Source of the DNA: Myripristis murdjan
Taxonomy: Eukaryota > Chordata > Actinopteri > Holocentriformes > Holocentridae
Reading direction: 5' to 3'
Assembly: GCF_902150065.1 (NCBI RefSeq)
Contig: NC_043986.1
Location: forward strand, 11,692,890 to 11,756,889
Length of the DNA: 64,000 nt
This document shows positions 38,101 to 48,266 of this stretch, piece by piece (positions within the stretch are counted from its first letter, which is position 1; every line of letters begins with the position of its first letter). The notes below the pieces were generated by a model. The model ran no database searches, had not been told where the DNA came from, and was given only the letters and a program-made list of their open reading frames with translations. The position numbers and the translations under genes were made by a program.

Positions 38101-39617
38101 CACCTCCGTGCGTCCAGTTGTTTGGTTTCTATGGGCCTTTCATGTTTGCCTGACATGAAAACTTGAAGTTTATGGGGTCTATTGAAGTCTATCGAAGCTG
38201 TCTTATTTAACAGATTCGAAGCAGGTGTTCCCTCAGGTTAACGAAACTGTCGAGACTAACCATCTGTAGTGAAAATCTTCCACCTGTTGGAACCAAAACA
38301 GATGCACTTTTTACTAGTGTTGCAATAATATATCAGGAAATATTTTCATAGCATTGCATTGCTGTAGAGCTCACTTGCTACAATGGAGGCCTGTAATAGT
38401 GGGCCTATTGTTGATGTGACATTACTGACCCCATTTTTGGCTAATGGTCTATAATGATTGATGCACTTGGCTAGCCTTCACTGCTTCAAAAATAATGTTA
38501 GACCGGTCAACTAATCCTTTGTAAAATGGTGGATTTCTGTCCAGAACAGCACAAAATCGGCATGCCACACTAATGAGCTAATAATTACTGTTGGGCTGGT
38601 AGCGTTTGTTTAGGTGAACAGATGATAAAAGGGGCAGTGAAAGAGCCAATCAGAGGGAGGAATAAAAACTGAGGTTGTAATTCTGATCGGATCCCCTCCA
38701 CTCCACTCCGTGTGAAAATAAATTTTTAATCCCTCAATTCCAAATTGTTTGACTCAGCAGAAACCAGCTGATATAGGCCTCTCTGCACAGACACGATGTC
38801 TGAGTTTTATGTTTCATCACATTTTCCAAAACCAATGACGATTAAAAATGTGTTGATGAAAAATTGCATATTTTAGTTTTCCATCCCTTTAAAATGGTTG
38901 TACCCATCGGACTGCTCCAAACGTGCGCATGGTCTATCCTGTACTCCAGGCAGCCTAATATGAAAAATAAAGGACCAGATCTGATTTATAACCACAGCTG
39001 TTGATCTGTGGAGTTGTCCGACTTGGTGGGTCTGAATATGATCTTGCTCATTACTCCAAGGACACCCAAACCCAGCTCAGTTGTGGTAACAATAGATGAA
39101 ATACAGGTTCCAAGAGAATGTTTGTTTTGACCCACAACCAGAAATCCCTGGGTGACATCTTTGGCCTCTTTACATTTTGGCGGACAGACCACATCTGTTG
39201 ATGTCTCTGCTGTCAGCCAAAGATGAAGCAAGACTAGCGTAGACGTAAGTTGCCGCTGACTGTGCGGGCGCTGGCTGGCTGTGTGTCCTCCTCTCACATC
39301 TGAAGCTAAGAACAAACACCAGAGGCCGGTAAACAACCTGTTTATGTCCCCTGCTGATTTTGCAACCTGGCCAGATGTTGACATTTCATCAACATTGTTC
39401 CATGCCAGCAGCTTGCACACACAGTTAAAATCGCAAACAGACAACACAGACCAAGGCACATGAGCTTTGCACACACTGACACTGACACACATGCATGCAT
39501 ATACAAAGCATACACACACAGATGCAAGGATGTCCATAAATATGAGCAAATACTAACAGGTGTTCAGCTCAGTCCCCAGACACTTATTTTTTTCGTGCAC
39601 AGACACCCCCCCACCAA

Positions 39618-39661
<44 letters not shown>

Positions 39662-39871
39662 ACACGTAAGGAGTCTGATTATTATCAGCTGTGCAGTCTA
39701 AAATCCGTTTCCACTCATCTTTATCTTCCTGAATTGGCAGTTGTGAAATAAGCATGTTCTGCTTATTACATAAAAAGGTTATTATTAGAAGTACGAAAAA
39801 ACACCAAAAGGAAGTAGGTAGAGTTTTGTCTAAGTGGGATATTTACAGTCCCTGCAGCTTTTCCAGAAACA

Positions 39872-39902
<31 letters not shown>

Positions 39903-40398
39903 CAATAGTGACGAACTGTTTGTATTCACTCTGAATGGTGGTCATATGTGTTTACATTTGGTTCACATGAGAGAGGAGAGGAACAATGTGATGGACTCTG
40001 GGATTGTCTGTCTACTCCTCCCCCTCTAGATATCACCTTCCCCAGTAGCAAGAATCTGGCACATGGCTCAGTGCATGCATGTGTGTGTGTGAGTGTATGC
40101 TCACCTGCGTACTTGTGTGTGTATACTTAAATGTGTGCATCTGACCTTGCATCTGCATGTGTTGCATATGTGTGTGTGTGTGTGTGTGTCCTCTGTAGGT
40201 GTGGCCTTCACTATCCTGATGCTGCTGGCCAGTCTGAACTCGTGCACCAACCCGTGGATCTACACGGCCTTCTCCAGCAGCGTTTCCAGAGAGCTGCAGA
40301 GTCTGCTGCGCTGCCGGCCGCGACCTGGCCGCCGGGGCTCGCTGCCCGACGACTCCACCACCACACACACCTCCACCACCAAGGACAGCCTGTACTGA
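34491..40398 (+). CDS. avpr2: V2-type vasopressin/vasotocin receptor (class A GPCR)
   Basis: Coding exons 34491-34871, 35405-35650, 35887-36033, 37234-37900 and 40199-40398 give 546 residues; human AVPR2 has 371. The receptor binds vasotocin and, in the V2 class, usually signals through Gs in osmoregulatory tissues. TM1 begins near residue 77 after a long N-terminus with N-glycosylation sites at N25, N39 and N54. Seen: [13 protein letters not shown] (TM2), [19 protein letters not shown] (TM3), the DRH motif at 171-173, [12 protein letters not shown] (loop 2), IRIFREIH at the start of loop 3, [20 protein letters not shown] (TM6), [13 protein letters not shown] (TM7), and a tail ending in a Ser/Thr-rich [11 protein letters not shown] stretch. 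The third intracellular loop is about 187 residues. An acceptor two bases before the ATG means a 5' UTR exon lies upstream, not located. The subtype among teleost V2 paralogues is not resolved from one sequence; the symbol is given at family level. Confidence 0.93.
35166..35192 (+). repeat. Poly(T) tract in avpr2 intron 1
   Basis: About 27 consecutive T residues, possibly the tail of a reverse-oriented retroposed sequence. No flanking element recognised. Confidence 0.8.
39619..39666 (+). repeat. (CA)n microsatellite in avpr2 intron 4
   Basis: A long CA run. The same intron also carries a poly(A) tract at 39870-39902 and a TG run at 40168-40189 directly before the last acceptor (ctctgtag). 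Confidence 0.9.
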
Positions 40399-41515
40399 CA
40401 AAGACAGACACATGCATGTTTGAAAAGGCATGCATGTTTGTTGGTTGCACACACGCCCGTCACACGGACACGCTGACGCGGACAACTCTGCAACAGCATC
40501 TCCAGCAAACTCACTGAAAGCAGAGTGTGCAGATGTTTACAGCAACAGAGGACAGCCATACCCCTACCCGCCCCGTCCGTCCTGGCACTGAGGAAGGGCA
40601 TCACTGAGGATGTCAACAGCACCCTATGGGGCGCTGGGGGATAGTAACAGCGGCATCTGCAATGCAAAACAGCCTTGAAGTAAAGAGAAGTCCACTTCTG
40701 TAACCGTGGAGGAGGACCTTGTTCAATGAAATCTCCAAATCCCTCATCCTGCTCAGGCAGAGCTGCAGGAATGCAAAGGGGTGGATCGTCGAATTAATGG
40801 ACTTACGGCACGCCTAATGTACAAAGCAGCAGACAAAGCTATGGGTGTAGAGAAAACAAAACAGTGAGCTCAGGGAAAGGGAGAGACTGCTGCTGGACAG
40901 AGAACAGACAGGGGATGACATGGATGTTACAACTGTAGGAGCTGTCCCGAGAAGGCTGAGATTGAAATCTAATAATGTGAGCAAACTTTGTTAAATCAAA
41001 GAAAATGGATTAGCGATGGATGCCTGAGGCTGAATTCATATTCACTCAGGAGGAATCCAGTTTCAAGGAACAATAGTGACTTGTGAGCAAGCTGGAGGGA
41101 GATAGACTGGCTAAGACAGTGCAGCCCAGTCAAGACAGGACCCTGAGAGGAATTGGAATAGAGTCGAGTAACACAGGCTATCAGACAGGCCCATGGAAAC
41201 ACACGCACGCACACACACATACACACACACAAATACACACATGCATGCACATAAACAAATACAAATGAGTGGGGGGGAATGGGGGGGAAAGGCTAAGAGA
41301 ATACAAATGAACAATCCAGGTTTCCGCAACCAACAGGGACACAATTATGTGATTATGTTTCGTACAAACACACTTTATGAGGTACACAGAATTAACTTCC
41401 TGTCACATTCTACTGAAAATATAAAACAAGGACATGCGCAGAAGACATAGGAAGGAAACAAGGAATGAGAAACATTCAAGTGCATTCCATGTACAGTGAT
41501 GAGGACTGTAAAAAA

Positions 41516-41542
41516 AATACATATATATATATATATATATAT
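41516..41542 (+). repeat. (AT)n microsatellite
   Basis: A run of AT dinucleotides in the probable 3' UTR of avpr2. Confidence 0.85.
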
Positions 41543-42116
41543 TTATTGAAAATCTGAAATGTAAGGCACATTAGTATTACATTTTGTGTAAGGTAATTGT
41601 TGAATGTAAATCACACGATTGTAATAGTTCAACATATTATATGTATCTTAACAGAAAACAAGGAGTTAACAAACCAAAGAATTTTTTTTTTTTTTTTTTT
41701 TAAGCTGGAGTGCATCAGGTATTCAGGTTTGAACAGCAGACGTTTTGCAGCATTTCACCTGAGCATGAAGAATACGAAGGGTAAGAGAGCGAGTTCAACA
41801 TTTGGACTGCTTGTCATTTTTAGAATCTGCTTTCAAAACTTGGGTGAAGTTCATGTCAACAGTCAAAATAGCTCCCGGTCGAAACCAAGTGCCTGTATTG
41901 CCAGTAGACATTTTTAGAGGGGCCTCCCTTGCTAGATTAATCTTAGGATGATGTCAGCCATATTATTCTTAGACAGAGCTACCGCCAGAGCAGGGATCTT
42001 CGGACGTGTTATGTCACACCTTGAGCCATTTGTTCTTTTCTCTTGTTTATTTATATTTATTATTATGTAAATGAGACTATATATGTGTATGTAATATAGG
42101 TATGTATGTATGTGTG

Positions 42117-42233
42117 AAGAGAGAGAGTGAGAGATAGATACATATATACATGCAAACATACATGCATGCACGCACACACACATATAGATAGATAGAGAGA
42201 TATAGATATAGGTATATGTATAGATATATATAG

Positions 42234-42272
<39 letters not shown>
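42117..42272 (+). repeat. Compound GATA/CA/TG microsatellite
   Basis: Gag/gata repeats, short CA runs and a TG run of about 35 bp follow one another. Confidence 0.85.
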
Positions 42273-42273
<1 letters not shown>

Positions 42274-42414
42274 TTCAGTTCATTACTGCCTTATGTTCAT
42301 ACACAGTTTTTATATTGCATTTTTCTCCACATATGAAAAGTAAAACAAGGCCCATCCACTGCATGACAGACTCAAAATCGTAATCCTACTACTTTTTTTT
42401 TTTTTTTTAATAAA

Positions 42415-45175
42415 ATCATGATTATATAAGCTAAAGTACATACAGCAGACTTTCTGCATGTCTAAACCAACATAAGGTTTTACTCAATATGGTCACTCTT
42501 TGGAACTACCACTCCCAGATTAGATGTCACTGAAAATAATGGAACTTTTTTGTTTGTTTGTTTGTTTTTGTCCTTTGGGAATAGCATTTTCTCATTTTGA
42601 GTCAGTTCAGTGCATCCTTTTCACAGGAGAGCAGTGTTATGACAGCCTGCGGGGGCAATACTGCGATGCTTTCAAGGTGTCTCAAGAGTACCAGGCTGGG
42701 TTGAAGGAGAAGCCTCACCTTTTCCTCTGCGTGGCATGGCTGTTTGGGTTTTCAGCACATTTGTTCCCCAGGCGCAAGCCTCCACTTTGATTCTTTGCCA
42801 AATGAAAGGCTACAGCAACAACGTTCCGTGTCCTACTTTGTTATATCAGGAAATAGATGAACTTCTCCCAAACCCTGGGGGTGCTCATGTATTTTCCTCT
42901 TCCTGTCAGGAAGTTGAAAGGTCAGAAGATGATTCCTCTCTGCTGATGAGGCCATCCAGTCCTTCAGATCAATGGGCAAGGCCAAATACACTTTCACCAT
43001 GTCTGCATATCCATTAGTGAGCATTACAGCAATTAAATAATGAATGTACTCCAAAGGATAGAGGAATCCCAGGGAGAAACAGCCACAACTAGCCATTACA
43101 GTAAAAGCCGTCATAGAGAGCTCTGGCTCCCTCTTTCCTTCTGAGGCTGGACGACCTGGCAGTAGCTATTATCAAACCCACAAACAGCACAATATTTAAT
43201 GTCGTCCATGTGATTTATGGTGGGTAAGTCAATTCCCATCTCCACATCAGATAATCTAAAACTGTGTTTGCGTGTGCTTAAGCGCATGTGTGTGGAGATG
43301 GAAGTGATCCCATCTCCATCCAATTCAATTTCTTCGTGCATGTAATGTATGTGTGTGTCCCTGTGTGCGCGTGTCTGTGCATTTATGTGTGTGAGTGTGC
43401 AGGTGTGCGTCTACGAGTGCAGATCCAATATCCTGATGCTTATGGTATCTGGGCTGAAGCGAGACTGATGTCTAAATTCAAGGTCACTTCTTCTTCTTCA
43501 CTGCAGTAGGGCGGTGCTTCCTGCCAGGCCTGTGGCTGGGATAGAGTATTAGTGAAATAAATGACCCTGCTGCTGCGTAGCTTTACACAAGGGCAGGAAA
43601 ATAGGTGAACTTCCCTATTAAAATCAATTAGGGTCAGCCGGGGACTGTTTCCAGTGGCTCTGAGGAATGAAGGAGCCTCTCAGCCTTGACCAAAGTCATT
43701 ATAAATCAAAGCTGAAACCAGGAGGTCCACGACACTGAGCAATATGTCTGCGTTGCTTAACTCAGGACCCCTCCACTCCCCCAGACCTGACGGGTGCTGG
43801 GGCCGCTAACCGAGCTCATTCCAAGACGCTGTGAGGCATCTGTGGCCCCGACCAACTTACACAACCAGCCCCAGCTTCAGTGTTACCAGAGCGCACTGGA
43901 GCATCATACTTTATAATCAGAGGGGGCAAAAGAAAAACAAACTGGGCAATCTATCATTCCTTTTCAAAACAAGAAATTCTTTTCTTTGTTTCACTTTTCT
44001 CTCGCTCCCTCCCATTTGATGACTTTTTTTTTATAGCGGCTGTCTGTCAGACCAGCTGTGAATTTATTTTGGGAATTCGCTTCGTACAATTCAAGGGAAT
44101 TTTCTCACATAAAAGGCATTGGCATCCAAGCGCTTATATTTACATCTATACTTTGACTGTGTGTGACTGTTTGCAGAGTGATCTCACCCTGCAAATATAG
44201 CCACGCTCGCTTCTTTAGCGGTGGCAATCAACATCCTTCAGAGATTCTCTTGTACTTCTTCAAACGAGACGAGGTGTTGCACTTACATAAAGGGGGAAAT
44301 TCTCCAGGGGCCAGTGGGATCAAGGTTAGCTTTTATCACCTCAGACCACCCTTTTGCTGTCATGACTATCGCCGTGGGCAGGATGTGGGTGTTCACGCCT
44401 CTAAAAGAACCTGTGATTTGTTCAGATGATAAAAAGAGGCATGTGAACGGCGTGAGGCATTTTATGGGTGCGTGTTTGCCGTTCTTTTCGAGGATTTATG
44501 GGCAACAACAGTTTATTGAAAAATGTCTGTTCCCGTTTAACCTATTTCATTGCTCCTGCCCAGGTAGACTGAAATGAAAACGCAGTGGCTGACCTCTTGG
44601 TGTGAAATATGGGGAGAATTTGTAGTATGAAAAGATGTTTTCAAAAAAGAGAAAAAAAAGGCATATTCCCCTTATATGGTTGGTTCTTGACAGACAATTG
44701 GCTGCAAAGGAAAAGCGGATTAGAGGGTACCCAAACAGAGGACAGGAAGAGGGGGATAATGGGGAGAAAGCATAAAGGCTCAGAGTTGAGTGTGATTTTA
44801 TTCACTTCAAACACAGTCGAATTGTTCTGGTTGAAGGAGCGATACACATAACATGCCTCAGCGTACGTGCACATCCATGAAATATCCGGAACAATAACTG
44901 TTATTCCAGTGCCAGGAAGAGGAATGCAGTGTGAAACATACATACATGTCCGTTTTCTGGCGACTTAGTTACAGTTTGTTGACATTGTTCCGCTTCACAA
45001 CAAGTGTGAAGACCGAGCAGTGTAAACGGCAGAATCAGAAAGTGTGATGACTTCATGTGAGAATCATTTGTGTGACGCCAGTTTCCACATTGCTGAGTCT
45101 CCCTAAGCCTATTGGTGTCTGCCCCCGGAGTTACATGTGCTACACACCTCTGTCAGGCCAGCTTTGCTTTGCCTC

Positions 45176-45214
<39 letters not shown>

Positions 45215-48200
45215 ACATTTTCAGTACCCAGGTCATGCTGTAGTGACTCTTTTTTTTTTTTTTTTTTCAGGAAAACTGCTTTATGTCTCACTCTTTGTGT
45301 ACTTAAATGAAACCAGATGTGATTATGAATGTCTGTCATTACATGTGACTTTGGCACCATGTACTCCTCGCATTAACATGTGTGTTTTTTCATTAACCCG
45401 ATGACATGCCACATTTTTACATCACATTTTAATACCAGGGGTAAATGGGGTCTTCGTGTCTGAAACGGTCAGGTTTTTCAAAACAAATTCCGTAAATCTG
45501 CTGTATCACACTTTTTCTAATTTCGATTTTTCTTTTTTTAATCTTTATTATCAAGGTATAAACAATTGCAAATTCAGTTGCCATTCATTGAATAAATGTG
45601 CACACTCCTTCTGAAAAAAAAAGCTATCAACATGCTTAATTTTGAATGTATTGCACTCCAGTGATGAACGATCATAAACTCAGTCGCCATTCATTGGATA
45701 ATATGTGACCTCCTGCAAGTGCGTTCCCTATGAAAAAAAGTTTCCAGCATGTCTCTTTCTGGATCTGTTGACCGAGCTAAAGTTAGGTACTTTGAACACC
45801 ATCGTGCAGCGAAGACAAGGACAGGCCATGTGTCAGCAACATCGAGTCAGTGGCCTTTTTCTCTGTCTAACAGTTTATTTGTTCATTCTGTTTTTGTCCC
45901 CTCCCTCCTTCCAACCATTCCTCACTTCCCACACTGACGTAGGTGACTCCACTACAGAGTGTGTGGATCCTCTCCAACTAATTTGTGATTCCAGAATTAG
46001 CAGCATTGTAAGGTCTCTCTCTATTTTCCCCGCGCTAAGGTGGCAGAACACAAAAGCTGGGAGATGTGCTAGAGAGTGTAGCTAAACCGAGGCACGGTGC
46101 TGACAAAGCTACACACACACACACACACAAAAAATCAGTCATATGAGAAACCTCACGTGCACTTTGTACAATGTGTCCTCTCCGCTGTAAAAGAGAGCAT
46201 ATCGTGTTACTTGTACACAAAGTTTACATTAGCCTCGTGGGAGTCAGAAGTTGCAGTGTCGCAGTTCTTATATACCAAAGAACATTCAGCTGTAGTCTGT
46301 GCACAAACACTGGTTCAGGCCAGCTACAGAAATAGAAACGCTAAGTTTAAATATTTGCAACAACCTAGATCATATAAACACATGCATGATCTAGGTACGT
46401 ATAAATCTGACAAACTGGACCCAGCAGTTATAAAACAGGCCAAAATGGTGATACATCCAATGATTTCTAATCTATTTGTGACAGATGATGCACTGTAGCA
46501 ATAACCATGTGCAGTCTGTCTATCAGCCTTGTTGACAGCAGCTGCACGGCGTCAAAAGCAGCACAGAGCTGCCACTGTGTGTTCAGCTGGCAGCACTGCA
46601 ACACGGAGATAAAAGCAGCTCTACTGTGTGTGTTTACTGCTACAATATCCAGACCGTATTTTCTGTTGTGTGCACAGAAAACTAGACAACACATGAGCTG
46701 CTCCAGTGCTCCTGTCTTCACACCACGCATCTCTCCTTGGCTATCTAGGAATGCCAGCAAGGAGGATTATTCCTCCGCTCCGCAGACAAAAATAACCCCC
46801 ATCTCCTCTGAGGCCTCAGTCACAGCTTCCAAGTTTCATGTTCATGAGATCATGTTTACGCCGGCAGCACATATTCACTTTATGCTGTTTACAATCATAA
46901 ACCCTGACCAGCAAACACTCAGGGGTCAGAGTTTGCAAGGGAGACTAGAGACAAAAATGATGAAATAACTACAGCGGGGGGTGGGGTGAGGGGGTTAGAA
47001 ATTTTTCATGTTTCCGACCCCAAAGTCAACTTTCATTAAACCACAGACGCCCATTTGAAGTGCTTTTACCCTGTGAATGCTTTGATTAGCAATTAAATGT
47101 AGATGGCATTCTTGCAATACATAATATATAATCCAAAAATAATCACTTATATGTTTTTTGTGTTGTAACTATTTCAAGTGAGTTAATTCATTAATTAATT
47201 CAAATATTTCGCCAGTGACCCCATGGATGCCCCTCAAGGCCCCCTGGACGGGACTTCAAAAGCCACTCGCCTAGAACACACTTGGCCCAGATCGTGAATT
47301 TTTGTTTGCAAGTTCACAAATGATCAAATCAAATGGGCAAGAGAGGAAACAAACTTCAATGGATAACATCTGCATAAACTTTGGCTCAGTAATCTGATTA
47401 AAAGCGTCTTGGCCGCAACCATTTTTCAAACGCTGAAATTCTATGAGGGCTCCATCTGCTTGGAACTGCCTTATCAGTTTGATCGGAGTGAGGTCACGAA
47501 TAGTTTAGAGCACAATTTACCGCTGGCAAGAAAAATCTTAACAAGTAATGCGTTGCTATGGAACAAAAGCTCATTAAACTTCCCGTCTGCTGCAGGGAAA
47601 AAAGAATTTATAGAAGAGCTGTTTCTGGACGAGCACATGGACCGACACAGCACACTGGGAGAAAAACAGACCATTTATTCACCTGTTTCCTGGAAGAGCC
47701 AAATACACAATGTTTGGTCCGTTCAGACCAGCCAGTGCAGCCACATTATTGATCGTAGACATTGCTATTTTTTATCTATAGCTTACACCCGTCCTGCTAC
47801 TGATTTTCAGCACATCTGCACTCCACTTTAATTGCTTTACCCATAGGAAGCAACATGAGTGTTTTATCCGCATAGACATCTGTGCAAGTTCAACAGTAGG
47901 CATTTCTATAGACAGACATGACCAAATACATGTTGTGTATTTCTTGAGTTTAGATAATGTGGTACAATTGCAATCGTCTGGTTTTACAAAAAAAAAAAAG
48001 ACAAAATACCATCTGCATTGACAAGATAAACCATGAGAAAAAATCATCTGTACATTGTCAAGACTGATAGCAAACAGACACAGTCTGAATGAAAAAAAAA
48101 AGAAAAAAAAAATACAAAGACTGCTGCTCCGTCTCTTCGTCTCAAAGCAGTCTGAGTGGCAATGTTCTGCTGATTTGCCACAGTACTGGATGACAGACTG

Positions 48201-48266
48201 GCAGCTAAGTCCCACCAGAATTCAGTCTTTTAAGATCCAGTGGATAAAAAGCGACTGTGGATCCAT
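42415..48266. other. Gene-free interval between avpr2 and ssr4 (includes ssr4 3' UTR)
   Basis: I see no recognisable exon. A CA microsatellite lies at 45178-45217. The 42.5-44.6 kb part has few simple repeats. The right end includes the ssr4 3' UTR: its minus-strand poly(A) signal may be ATTAAA (plus-strand 'tttaat') near 47826, about 440 bases after the stop, but this is uncertain. Confidence 0.5.

Larger units (their letters stand above)
40399..42414 (+). other. avpr2: Probable avpr2 3' UTR and candidate poly(A) signal
   Basis: After the stop codon no further exon is seen. The first canonical AATAAA I found on this strand is at 42409-42414, giving a possible 3' UTR of about 2.0 kb with CA, AT and GATA/TG microsatellites. 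An earlier non-canonical signal is possible. Confidence 0.4.

Noticed and set aside
38986-39549. 187-residue open frame, antisense in avpr2 intron 4
   Set aside because: Its first 35 residues are VC-rich translation of a CA repeat and the rest shows no domain or splice context. Probably chance.
40033-40485. 150-residue open frame antisense to the last avpr2 exon
   Set aside because: Shadow of the GC-rich coding exon 40199-40398 plus a CA repeat.
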